Made by a program: the position numbers and the translations under genes. Below are positions 1 through 7,490 of a stretch of 19,345 nt of DNA, one piece after another. This DNA comes from JAHBVL01 sp964461025. GTDB lineage: Bacteria > Chloroflexota > Chloroflexia > Thermomicrobiales > UBA6265. The stretch lies in assembly GCA_964461025.1 (NCBI GenBank), contig CAYWSE010000072.1, positions 1-19,345 on the forward strand, given 5' to 3'. Under the pieces are notes generated by a model. It saw nothing but the letters and a program-made list of their open reading frames with translations, was not told the DNA's origin and ran no database searches. Numbering within the stretch: the first letter of the stretch is position 1; every line of letters begins with the position of its first letter.

Positions 1-3
1 TGA

Positions 4-117
4 GTAGTTGATAGTCAATGGTTGATAGTTGATGGTACGCGGCAACTCGGTCCATGCTCCCGACCTGCCATCTACCATCAACTATCTACTTTCCTCGGAC
101 TTCGGACCCCGTTCCCC
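4..117. repeat. Degenerate 7-bp tandem array, copy 1, with internal inverted repeat
   Basis: The stretch reads in steps of seven bases. The right half (62-117) follows the C-rich form seen again at 15862-15959, with units such as CATCTAC, CATCAAC, TATCTAC, GGACTTC and GGACCCC. The left half (4-37) is the same kind of unit on the other strand, with steps such as ATAGTTG and ATGGTAC. The two halves share a perfect 14-bp inverted repeat, 24-37 against 73-86, with a 35-bp spacer. The array stops two bases short of the stop codon of the RNase H-like gene. It has no T-run typical of an intrinsic terminator. A short open frame across it is a by-product of the repeat. Its function is unknown. Confidence 0.8.
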
Positions 118-118
118 C

Positions 119-580
119 TCAATGCCCCAGTATCCTCACCGACCGCTCCCGCGGATGCCAGCGAAACTCGACCTTCTGGAACGCGGGAAGAATGCCTGAA
201 GCCTCGGCATGAAGCTCTCGCAATCCTGGGTTCTTGATTTTCCAGCGGCCACTCAATTGATTGAGCACGAGCTGGCTGTCGCCTTCGACCCGGACACTCG
301 ACGTTTCCGCCCGCTCGGCCAGTAACTCACGCAAGCGTTGAAGTGCCCGTATCAGTGTTCGGTACTCGGCCTGATTGTTCGTCATCATCGGGTATTGCTC
401 GGCGTAGTCGAGCTCCTGATGGATTTCCCGCCCGGTTGGGCTGACGAGCAGGTAGCTCCCGTAGCCGTGTCCGGGATTGCCCTTCGATCCACCGTCAAAG
501 ATGATCACATATGGGTCCGCACCTGACCCGACAGGAGCCGGCTCAGGCGCCGGGCGTTGGTTCTTCTCAGTCTGACTCAC
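119..580 (-). CDS. Ribonuclease H-like protein with altered C terminus
   Basis: A protein of 153 residues of the RNase HI fold, which cuts the RNA strand of RNA-DNA hybrids. Visible family marks are the first strand IIFDGGSKGNPG (first catalytic Asp), the NNQAEY helix (catalytic Glu) and EGDSQLVLNQL (second Asp). After the WHPRERS segment, where relatives usually have an Asn and the fourth catalytic acid (a NxxAD-type motif), the protein ends as VRILGH. That acid is therefore not visible. The GTG start follows the TAG stop of the EF-G2-like gene with no gap, and no good ribosome binding site is seen, so translational coupling is likely. The stop lies two bases from the heptad array. The fold is clear; full activity is uncertain, and the short C terminus may be normal for its subgroup. 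Confidence 0.85.
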   Translation of the reverse strand: MSQTEKNQRPAPEPAPVGSGADPYVIIFDGGSKGNPGHGYGSYLLVSPTGREIHQELDYAEQYPMMTNNQAEYRTLIRALQRLRELLAERAETSSVRVEGDSQLVLNQLSGRWKIKNPGLRELHAEASGILPAFQKVEFRWHPRERSVRILGH

Positions 581-2656
581 CTAGTGTGCTACGGCCTCTC
601 GCTCGCGGGCTTCGGTCATGATCTGCTCGGAGAGATTCGGCGGCACCGGCTGGTAATGCGAAAAAGTCGTGCTGAAGAGCCCTCTCCCCTGCGTGATCGA
701 CCGCAAATCGGTCGCGTAGCGCTGGACTTCCGCCGCCGGCACAGTCGCGTCGATCGTCGTCGTGCCGTTCTCGCCTGGATTCATGCCGCTAACATGCGCG
801 CGTTTGCTGTTCAGATCGCCCATCACGTCGCCGGTGTAAGAATCCGGAACGGTGATCGAGATGTTCAGGACCGGTTCCAACAGCGTCGGGCGTCCCTGCA
901 GGATGCCTTTCTTGAACGCTTCCTTAGACGCCAGTTTGAACGCCATTTCGTTCGAATCGACGTCGTGGTAGCTGCCGTCAAAGAGTGTGACTTTCACATT
1001 GACGACCGGATAGCCAGCCAGGGGGCCTGCCTCGAGCGCTTCCCGCACCCCTTTCTCCACAGCCGGGAAAAAGTTCCTTGGCACGGAGCCGCCAACGACC
1101 CGTTCGGAAAACTCAAAGTCGACTTCCGGCAATGGCTCGAGATCGAGAAACACGTGGCCATACTGCCCGGCGCCGCCGGTCTGCTTCTTGTGCTTGTACT
1201 CCGATGTGGTCTTCGACGAGATCGTCTCCCGGTACTGCACGCGGGGCAATCCGACGTCGACGTTCACGCCATACCGGCGGGTCATGCGGTCGAGCGCAAT
1301 CTGGATATGCGGTTCGCCGAGACCGGAAAGTAGCGTCTCCCCAGTCACTGGATCGCGATCGAGGTGGAGTGTCGGATCCTCTTCGACCATGCGATGCAGC
1401 GCCTGCCCCAATTTGTCGAGATCCGCTTTCGTCTTCGGGTTTACCGCAGCGGCATAGGCAGGCGCCGGGAAGTCAATAGGTCCAAGGTCGACCGAATGAC
1501 CTTCCTCGCAGAGGGTGTCGCCGGTGTGGGTGTCGGCCAGTTTGCCGACCGCGGCGATATCCCCGGCGACGACAGAGTCAGTGTTGATATGATCCTTACC
1601 CCGGATGTAGAACAATTGACCAAGACGTTCCGACTTGCCGGAACCTCCGTTGCGGACCGTGCCATTGGATTTCATGGTCCCGGAGAAAACGCGGAAGTAC
1701 GACAATCGGCCAACGTGAGGGTCGGCAAACGTCTTGAATATCTTGGCTGCAAGTGTCCCGCCCGCATCTGCGGTCAGCTCAATCTCCTGATCGTTCTCGG
1801 TTCCAGCGGCGCTTCGGTCGCTCGCGGGCACCGCAAACTCACATAGTCCGTTCAGCAACTGCGGAACGCCCTTCGTGGTGGTGCCGGAGCCACAGAAGAC
1901 AGGCACAACCGTTCCATCCCGCGTACTTGCCTGAAGCGCGGCGAGGAGCTCTTCGGCGCCGATCTCCTCATCGTCGAGATAGCGCATCATCAATGCTTCG
2001 TCGGTTTCCGCCAGCGCCTCTACGAGCGTCTGCCGATAGCCTGCGATCTCGTCGGCCATCTCGGCGGGAATGTCGCCCTCAGTGAATGCGCCGCTGTCAT
2101 CGTAGACGTACGCCCGGTTCCGCAGGAGATCAACCACTCCCCGGAAGTCTTTTTCCTTGCCGATGGGAATCTGCACCGGCGCCAGCGCGTTTCCGAACGT
2201 ATCGATCGCGCTTTGAAGGGCACTGGCGTAGTCGGCGTTCTCGCGGTCCATCTTGTTGATGAACAAGACCTTCTGGACACCCTGCTTGCCGGCGAGCGAC
2301 CAGGCGAGCTCGCTTCCGACCTCGACACCGGCCGACGCGTCGAGAAGAATCAGCGCGGTATCGACCACGGAGAGCGCCGACGCTACCTCGCCCAGAAAAT
2401 CTGCGTAACCCGGCGTGTCGAGCAAATTGAGCTTGACGCCATTCCATTCGACCGGCGCCAGCGCCACACTGATCGACATTCGTCGCTTCACCTCGTCGGG
2501 GTCGAAGTCTGTCGTCGTGTTGCCGTCCTCGACTTTGCCGAGGCGTGTCGTCGCTTTCGAGAGATACAACATGGCCTCAGCCAGCGACGTCTTTCCCGCG
2601 CCACCATGGGAAAAGAGCCCGATGTTGCGTATGTCACTGGCTGCGTACTGAATCAC
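581..2656 (-). CDS. fusA2: Elongation factor G-like GTPase (EF-G2 type)
   Basis: A translational GTPase of about 691 residues, near the usual EF-G length. EF-G moves tRNA and mRNA through the ribosome; EF-G2 paralogues have less clear roles. The G domain has SHGGAGKTS (about 16-24), DTPGYADF (80-87) and NKMD (134-137). Domain III (GLGEPHIQIAL), domain IV (KQTGGAGQYGHV) and domain V (SYTGDVMGDLNSKRAHVSGM) follow. The G1 loop differs from the AHxDAGKTT of canonical EF-G, which supports the EF-G2 class. An open frame runs upstream to 2866, but those 70 residues are unlike EF-G. I chose GTG at 2656, with GGGG eight or so bases upstream and VIQYAASDIRNIGLF as a typical beginning. It is followed at once by the RNase H-like gene. 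The symbol reflects the paralogue class, not proven orthology. Confidence 0.93.
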   Translation of the reverse strand: MIQYAASDIRNIGLFSHGGAGKTSLAEAMLYLSKATTRLGKVEDGNTTTDFDPDEVKRRMSISVALAPVEWNGVKLNLLDTPGYADFLGEVASALSVVDTALILLDASAGVEVGSELAWSLAGKQGVQKVLFINKMDRENADYASALQSAIDTFGNALAPVQIPIGKEKDFRGVVDLLRNRAYVYDDSGAFTEGDIPAEMADEIAGYRQTLVEALAETDEALMMRYLDDEEIGAEELLAALQASTRDGTVVPVFCGSGTTTKGVPQLLNGLCEFAVPASDRSAAGTENDQEIELTADAGGTLAAKIFKTFADPHVGRLSYFRVFSGTMKSNGTVRNGGSGKSERLGQLFYIRGKDHINTDSVVAGDIAAVGKLADTHTGDTLCEEGHSVDLGPIDFPAPAYAAAVNPKTKADLDKLGQALHRMVEEDPTLHLDRDPVTGETLLSGLGEPHIQIALDRMTRRYGVNVDVGLPRVQYRETISSKTTSEYKHKKQTGGAGQYGHVFLDLEPLPEVDFEFSERVVGGSVPRNFFPAVEKGVREALEAGPLAGYPVVNVKVTLFDGSYHDVDSNEMAFKLASKEAFKKGILQGRPTLLEPVLNISITVPDSYTGDVMGDLNSKRAHVSGMNPGENGTTTIDATVPAAEVQRYATDLRSITQGRGLFSTTFSHYQPVPPNLSEQIMTEAREREAVAH

Positions 2657-2844
2657 TGCGCATCCCCACTTCTGACGAACGACCGGAATCACCGGCGCCG
2701 CGCGCCGGCTCAGTCCCCTTGCCCAAGGCGAGCGGACGGCCGGGATGCCCCGTATTGAAGCGATACCGGCTCGCCTCACCCTGAATTGCCCGACTTGAAA
2801 CAATGTCCTGCGCTTCGGCCAGGGCGAAAGGGTCTGATGTGGGA

Positions 2845-2874
2845 AGTATACGAATTCCCGAAACATTGCGGCAA
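2845..2874 (-). promoter_or_regulatory. Predicted sigma70-type promoter of the EF-G2-like gene
   Basis: Read on the minus strand, a -35 box TTGCCG (2874-2869) is followed by an 18-bp spacer and a -10 box TATACT (2850-2845, five of six consensus bases). Transcription would begin near 2838, about 180 nt before the GTG start at 2656. The -35 box lies inside a palindrome, which may allow regulation. Confidence 0.5.
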
Positions 2875-2883
2875 AACCGCAAT
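2865..2883. repeat. Inverted repeat overlapping the EF-G2 promoter -35 box
   Basis: ATTGCGG (2865-2871) and CCGCAAT (2877-2883) form a perfect 7-bp inverted repeat around a 5-base centre. It covers the predicted -35 box. It could be a dimeric regulator site or an RNA hairpin; the sequence does not decide. Confidence 0.55.
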
Positions 2884-2928
2884 TGCTTTCGATCCCACGA
2901 CTGCGCGCGGGCTTGACCTTTCTGTAGC

Positions 2929-2946
2929 GTCGCCATTTATGGCGAC
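2929..2946. repeat. Short perfect palindrome downstream of coaX
   Basis: GTCGCCAT (2929-2936) and ATGGCGAC (2939-2946) are an 8-bp perfect inverted repeat with a 2-base centre, about 28 bp past the coaX stop codon. A U-run is missing on the coaX strand, so it is not a canonical intrinsic terminator, though it could mark the 3' end of the coaX mRNA. Such a tight centre also fits a protein-binding site. Confidence 0.5.
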
Positions 2947-2974
2947 TACTCGCCAGAGTGCATCTTTGGGTTTT

Positions 2975-3730
2975 TCACGACCTTTCCGCCAAAAGTCGCA
3001 ACCCGTCAAGCGTAAGATGCGGCTCGACAACAACCTCGAACCGCAGATGCGGCGCCAACGCCGGATGCGCTCCACCGGTCAGCACGACGGCGTGCGGTTC
3101 GCCGATCTCCTGTCGCATATCGGAGACCAGCCCCTCGATCATGCGCACGTGTCCTCGCACAACCCCTGAACGCAGCGCGTCAGCCGTATTCGTCCCGATT
3201 ACGGATTCGGGATAGCTGAGAGGCACCGTCGGCAGTTGCGCCGTGCCCCCGGATAACGCACGGATTCCCATCGTCAGACCAGGAGCAATTGCCCCACCGA
3301 GGAAGCGCCCATCCGCCGAAACGGCATCGACCTTCGTGGCCGTTCCTGAATCGATCACGATCGCCGGTCCGCCATACGTCAGCCACGCCGTGTTGGCATT
3401 GACGGAACGGTCGGCCCCGGTCATACCCGGCTGATCGGTCGCGACCACGATCGAGAACTTCGACATCGACGTAATCGTTAGCGGCGGCCGTCCCCAAAGC
3501 CCCTGCGCTGCTGAGAGCACCGGATCGGTCAAGGCGGGCACGACACTGCTGCAAACGATCGAGCTCGAATCAGCTGCGTACGGTGCGAGAAGCTTCGTCC
3601 AGTCGTCGATGCCGAGTGTTGAGTCGGCCGGGAACTGGAACACGTTGGTCCAGCCGTTGCCTACGGCCGGACCGATGCCAACGTGCACATTCGTGTTGCC
3701 AATGTCGATGGCGACCAGTTGACCACTCAT
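2975..3730 (-). CDS. coaX: Type III pantothenate kinase
   Basis: Phosphorylates pantothenate with ATP, the first step of coenzyme A synthesis, in the cytoplasm. The 251-residue protein has the ASKHA-fold marks of CoaX: DIGNTN (9-14, phosphate loop), SSVVPALT (61-68), GADR (105-108, with the catalytic Asp 107), VIDSGTATK (125-133, metal-binding Asp 127), GGAIAPG (145-151) and TGGA (218-221). Length is typical. The open frame extends 14 codons further upstream, but the ATG at 3730 begins MSGQLVAIDIGNTN as in the family and has AGAGAG about 9 bases before it. It is divergent from the S41 protease gene, with 132 bp between starts. Confidence 0.95.
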   Translation of the reverse strand: MSGQLVAIDIGNTNVHVGIGPAVGNGWTNVFQFPADSTLGIDDWTKLLAPYAADSSSIVCSSVVPALTDPVLSAAQGLWGRPPLTITSMSKFSIVVATDQPGMTGADRSVNANTAWLTYGGPAIVIDSGTATKVDAVSADGRFLGGAIAPGLTMGIRALSGGTAQLPTVPLSYPESVIGTNTADALRSGVVRGHVRMIEGLVSDMRQEIGEPHAVVLTGGAHPALAPHLRFEVVVEPHLTLDGLRLLAERS

Positions 3731-3862
3731 CGGACGCTCTCTGATGGATATTCGCGGCCGTGCCGAAACCAACGCGCCACGCGGGAAGTATTATCTGAAA
3801 GAGATGGGCGCACTGTCGGCATAACCCACTCTTGCTTCAATACAGGGACTTTGAACAAACTC

Positions 3863-5164
3863 ATGGAACACGATTCTCGATCACGGTCGCGCTTGCACAC
3901 TCTTCAGCTCCTCGCCCTGGGCGTGAGCACGTTGGTGCTCGTTGCCCTGACTGCATTCGCGGGCGGGCTCTATTTCGAACGCCAGGTGCTCGACGGCAGC
4001 AGCTCCACGAATCCCATCGAAGTGAGCTCACTTGCCACGGACACCGACGGAGGCGCAGTGCCGCCTCCATTCTCCCGTCTCGAGGCCGTGCTTCAGCTGG
4101 TTGAGGATGAGTACTACCTGATGCCCTCGGATTCAGAAGAAAGCGCCGCATTCTGGACTGAACTCGAGGAACGAGCCATTGAAGGGCTGACGCAAGGTCT
4201 CGACGGCCATTCGACCTATCTTCCACCAAGCGATAGCGCAGCTGCGTCCGATTCACTGAGTGGGACTTACGAAGGCATCGGCGTTTGGATCGCATCGCAA
4301 GATGGTGTCGTCAAGGTCGTCGCTCCGGTTCCCGGTTCGCCAGCCGAAAAGGCGGGGATTCAGTCAGGCGACCTGATTATCGAAATCGATGGCAAGCGCA
4401 CCGACGGAATGGATGGGAACGGCGCTGTGAACGCGCTGGTTGGCCCCGCCGGCGAGCAGGTGTCGATTGTCGTGCAACGCCCTTCGACCGAAGAAATTCT
4501 GACGTTCGAGATCGTTCGCGAGAAGATCATTTACCCGGTTGTGAAGTACACCTTCGATGCCGAGAATCAGATTGGCATCATTCATATCACGATCTTTGGC
4601 GACCGCACGGTCGAGGAACTCGACGCTGCGCTCGCCCAGGCCCGCGAAGACAATGTGCGTGGTCTGATTCTCGACTTGCGGAACAACGGCGGTGGATGGG
4701 TCGAGAGCGCACAGGCGACCCTGGGCCGCTTCGTCGACGAGGCTGCGGGTCCGGCGCTTTACGAAGACTTTGATCCGGCAATCGAAGGCGACGAACAAGC
4801 CGAGCCAATTATGACCGGAGAGGAGCAGAATCTCGACATTCCTCTTGTCGTTCTGGTCAATCAGGGAACCGCAAGCGCCTCCGAAATCGTCGCCGGCGCC
4901 CTCATGGACTATGATCGCGCCATCGTTATCGGTCAGCAGACTTTCGGCAAGGGCTCCGTTCAGCGTGTCCACGACTTCGATGACGGCGCCTCGCTCCGGC
5001 TGACGTTCGCGCACTGGTTGACGCCGGCGGGAACAACGATCGAAGGAGAGGGGCTGACCCCAGATGAGGTGGTTGCTCCGGTCGATGACCCTGAAGGCGT
5101 CGACGAACAGATGCAAGCTGCAATCGATTGGCTGTCATCTCATATTCAGGAGCAACCGGCATAG
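3863..5164 (+). CDS. S41 family C-terminal processing peptidase with PDZ domain
   Basis: A 433-residue serine protease of the CtpA/CtpB/Prc type, which trims C termini of secreted or membrane proteins. Order: short basic N terminus, one membrane segment (about 14-36) that anchors it with the rest outside, a helical region, a PDZ domain (about 132-205, with EGIGVWI and GSPAEKAGIQSGDLIIEIDG), then the S41 fold. NQGTASASEI supplies Ser 338 and TFGKGSVQ supplies Lys 363. Their spacing of 25 residues matches the Ser-Lys dyads of Prc and CtpB. DLRNNGGG (271-278) is also typical. The open frame begins further upstream, but MEHDSRSRSR at 3863 starts just before the membrane helix. No strong ribosome binding site is seen. 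It is the gene before pstS, but 200 bp and a regulatory site separate them. Confidence 0.92.
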   Translation: MEHDSRSRSRLHTLQLLALGVSTLVLVALTAFAGGLYFERQVLDGSSSTNPIEVSSLATDTDGGAVPPPFSRLEAVLQLVEDEYYLMPSDSEESAAFWTELEERAIEGLTQGLDGHSTYLPPSDSAAASDSLSGTYEGIGVWIASQDGVVKVVAPVPGSPAEKAGIQSGDLIIEIDGKRTDGMDGNGAVNALVGPAGEQVSIVVQRPSTEEILTFEIVREKIIYPVVKYTFDAENQIGIIHITIFGDRTVEELDAALAQAREDNVRGLILDLRNNGGGWVESAQATLGRFVDEAAGPALYEDFDPAIEGDEQAEPIMTGEEQNLDIPLVVLVNQGTASASEIVAGALMDYDRAIVIGQQTFGKGSVQRVHDFDDGASLRLTFAHWLTPAGTTIEGEGLTPDEVVAPVDDPEGVDEQMQAAIDWLSSHIQEQPA

Positions 5165-5185
5165 CTGCCAACTTCTGGTCCAGCC

Positions 5186-5229
5186 GATTACCATCCGTTA
5201 ACGTGGCGATAACGGTCGACTTACCCTTC
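5186..5229 (+). promoter_or_regulatory. Probable PHO box: four 11-nt direct repeats upstream of pstS
   Basis: Four units follow at exactly 11 bases: GATTACC+ATCC (5186), GTTAACG+TGGC (5197), GATAACG+GTCG (5208) and ACTTACC+CTTC (5219). A fifth, weaker CTTCACT begins one base early at 5229. PhoB/PhoP-family regulators bind direct repeats of 7 conserved plus 4 spacer bases, as in the E. coli Pho box and the GTTCACC repeats of Streptomyces. The array ends just before a weak -10-like TAGAGT (5235-5240), as expected for an activator replacing a poor -35 box. It likely makes pstS transcription respond to phosphate starvation. No phoB/phoR pair lies in the window. Confidence 0.6.
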
Positions 5230-5364
5230 TTCACTAGAGTTTAGCTGTTGCTGTTGGACAGCCAGTTGATTGCAACAGCGTCTGGCTCGAGACTGCAGTC
5301 AGTCCACAGCCAGGTTGGGTTCTGTGGTCGTTGCTGACCGCATGAGGAAAGGAAATCGATTCGC

Positions 5365-6405
5365 ATGATTGGATCGTATACGAAGGGAACGCGTCGGTCG
5401 CTCCTCCGGATGGCAGCGGGTCTCACGATGGCCGCTGCTCTTGGCATGACCGGGATCGTTTCGGCGCAAGATGTCACACCGGTGCCCTACACACCGGGAA
5501 ATGACCTCAGCTCATTGTCCGGCACAATCGTCAGCGACGGATCGTCCACCGTCGGACCACTCACCGAAGCCGTAGCTGAAGAGTTCTCAATCATGTTGGG
5601 CGAAGAAGGCGGCGGCGATGTGCAAATCGAAGTCAGTATCTCGGGCACTGGTGGCGGTTTCGAACGCTTCTGCGCGGGTGAGACCGACCTGCAGAACGCT
5701 TCCCGTGGAATCAGCGAGTCGGAAATCGAGAACTGCGCAGCGTCCGGCGTCGATTATTACAGCTTTGAAGTGGCGTACGATGGCATTGCCGTCGTGGTGA
5801 ATCCGGCAAACGACTTCGCAAGCTGCCTGACCGTCGAGCAATTGAATCTGATGTGGAGAGCAGAAGAACCCGCCACCAACTGGAACCAGATCGATCCATC
5901 CTTCCCAGATGCGAAAATCGTGCTGTACGGGCCTGGAACGGACTCCGGAACGTTCGACTACTTCACTTCCGCCATCAACGGCGAGGAAGGCGTTTCGACG
6001 ACTGAATACTTCCCGAGCGAGGATGACAACCAACTTGTGCTGGGAGTCGCGGGTGACGTAAACGCCCTCGGCTACTTTGGCCTGGCCTACTACGAGAACA
6101 ATGCCGACAAGCTGAATCTGCTGGCCATCGACGGTGGCAACGGTTGCGTCGCTCCCTCGCCCGAAACAGTCGGCGATGGTTCCTATACTCCGCTCTCGCG
6201 CCCCCTCTTCGTCTACGTGAACGCCGCCAGCATCGAGCGCCCGGAGATTCAGGAATTCGTCCGGTTCTACCTTGCGGAGGCGTCGTTCCTGTCGGGCGAT
6301 GTTGGTTACGTCTCTTCACCAGCCCAGACCTATCTCGAGGATCAGGAGCGGCTGGAAGCGGCAATCGCTGGCACGGGTACTCCTGACAGCGCCGCAGGCG
6401 CCTGA
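5365..6405 (+). CDS. pstS: Phosphate ABC transporter, phosphate-binding protein
   Basis: Captures inorganic phosphate outside the membrane and passes it to PstCA. The 346-residue precursor begins with a signal peptide: basic MIGSYTKGTRR, a hydrophobic stretch to about residue 33, and a likely cleavage after VSA (34). No lipobox Cys is present. Binding-loop motifs of the family are DGSSTVGP, SGTGGGFERFC, ASRGIS and GPGTDSGTFDYF. A strong ribosome binding site (GAGGAAAGGA) lies about 10 bases before the ATG. It is the first gene of the pst operon, behind a putative PHO box, with an approximately 120-nt leader. A hairpin follows the stop codon and may keep pstS expression above that of the membrane genes. 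Confidence 0.95.
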   Translation: MIGSYTKGTRRSLLRMAAGLTMAAALGMTGIVSAQDVTPVPYTPGNDLSSLSGTIVSDGSSTVGPLTEAVAEEFSIMLGEEGGGDVQIEVSISGTGGGFERFCAGETDLQNASRGISESEIENCAASGVDYYSFEVAYDGIAVVVNPANDFASCLTVEQLNLMWRAEEPATNWNQIDPSFPDAKIVLYGPGTDSGTFDYFTSAINGEEGVSTTEYFPSEDDNQLVLGVAGDVNALGYFGLAYYENNADKLNLLAIDGGNGCVAPSPETVGDGSYTPLSRPLFVYVNAASIERPEIQEFVRFYLAEASFLSGDVGYVSSPAQTYLEDQERLEAAIAGTGTPDSAAGA

Positions 6406-6418
6406 CCACCGATCGATC

Positions 6419-6453
6419 CACCGGTGCGCGTGCTCTATGCTTGCGCACCGGTG
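6419..6453 (+). repeat. Intercistronic hairpin between pstS and pstC
   Basis: CACCGGTGCGC (6419-6429) and GCGCACCGGTG (6443-6453) make a perfect 11-bp stem with a 13-nt loop, 14 bp after the pstS stop. It is followed by CGTCTCTTTCC, with too few Us for a strong terminator. In transporter operons such hairpins often give partial termination or shield the 3' end of the binding-protein mRNA. That role is inferred here. Confidence 0.65.
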
Positions 6454-6524
6454 CGTCTCTTTCCTGATGCGCCACTCGCTCATATACACGTTTCGGGTTT
6501 AGCGTAGAGAAGGTCGTCTCGCCG

Positions 6525-7490
6525 ATGAGCGCCTCAACCGATTCAGTCAGAACGAAACTCGATGCGCCACCGCCCGTCGGAGGCATTGATTACGGTCTTC
6601 TCCGCCGCCAGCGCTTTGTCGAAAAGACCGCGAGCGTGGTGTTGATGGTTTGCGCACTTGTGTCGATCATGACAACGGTCGGCATTGTGGCAATCCTGCT
6701 ATCGGAGGCATTGAAGTTCTTCCGAACAGAATCACTCTTCGATTTTCTGACTGGCACCCGGTGGACTGCTTTGTTCGAGTTCGATCAGTCGTTCGGAGTC
6801 CTGGCGCTCGTTTCGGCAACGCTGATGGTCACCGTGATTGCCCTCATGGTGGCGATGCCGACCGGATTGATGAGCGCCATTTATCTCAGTGAATACGCGT
6901 CTGAGCGATCGCGTTCGATTCTGAAGCCAATTCTCGAGTTGCTTGCGGGCATTCCAACCATTATCTACGGCTTTTTCGCCCTCTCGTTCGTCACACCCGA
7001 AATCATCCAACGTTTCTTTTCCGGAGCGAGCATTTACAACGTCCTGTCGGCTGGTCTTGCGGTAGGCGTCATGATCATTCCGCTTGTTGCGTCGCTGTCA
7101 GAAGACGCCATCCGCGCCGTTCCCCGGTCGATGCGAGAAGGCGCCTATGCGATGGGCGCGACAAAGTTGGAGGTATCGTTGCGAGTCATCGTGCCGGCCG
7201 CGCTCTCTGGCATTGTCGCTTCATTCATTCTCGCCGCATCGCGGGCGGTCGGGGAGACGATGATCGTGGCGCTTGCCGCAGGGTCGCGCGCCCAGATTGC
7301 GACGAACCCACTTGAATCAGCCCAGACCATGACGGGGTACATCGTGCAGGTCGTTTCCGGTGATGTGGTTCGAGGCACCAATGTCTACTACTCGCTCTAC
7401 GCAGTTGGGCTGCTGCTGTTCTTCATGACCCTCGGCCTGAACATCTTCAGTCACTGGTTTGTTCGCCGGTTCCGCGAGGTCTACGAATGA
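6525..7490 (+). CDS. pstC: Phosphate ABC transporter, permease PstC
   Basis: One of two membrane subunits that form the phosphate channel. The 321-residue protein has about six hydrophobic helices, the first at about residues 38-64. The cytoplasmic EAA-type loop that contacts PstB is seen in AVPRSMREGAYAMGATKLEV, followed by the family signature SRAVGETM. Length is normal. AGAAGG lies about 11 bases before the ATG. Its TGA stop overlaps the pstA start as ATGA (7487-7490), which implies coupled translation. It is distinguished from PstA by order and by the longer N-terminal region before the first conserved periplasmic loop. Confidence 0.94.
   Translation: MSASTDSVRTKLDAPPPVGGIDYGLLRRQRFVEKTASVVLMVCALVSIMTTVGIVAILLSEALKFFRTESLFDFLTGTRWTALFEFDQSFGVLALVSATLMVTVIALMVAMPTGLMSAIYLSEYASERSRSILKPILELLAGIPTIIYGFFALSFVTPEIIQRFFSGASIYNVLSAGLAVGVMIIPLVASLSEDAIRAVPRSMREGAYAMGATKLEVSLRVIVPAALSGIVASFILAASRAVGETMIVALAAGSRAQIATNPLESAQTMTGYIVQVVSGDVVRGTNVYYSLYAVGLLLFFMTLGLNIFSHWFVRRFREVYE

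Larger units (their letters stand above)
2657..2974. other. Intergenic region and long leader upstream of the EF-G2-like gene
   Basis: A 318-bp gap between coaX and the EF-G2-like gene, both on the minus strand. It holds a good minus-strand promoter candidate (2845-2874), an inverted repeat overlapping its -35 box (2865-2883) and a second perfect inverted repeat (2929-2946) just beyond the coaX stop. If the promoter is used, the EF-G2 mRNA has an untranslated leader of roughly 180 nt. The reading frame of the EF-G2 gene stays open through most of the leader, but the peptide has no family resemblance. Confidence 0.6.

Noticed and set aside
2657..2866. N-terminal extension of the EF-G2-like protein to 761 residues
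   Set aside because: EF-G proteins have about 690 residues, the extra 70 residues have no family match, and a promoter -10 box (2845-2850) lies within that stretch.
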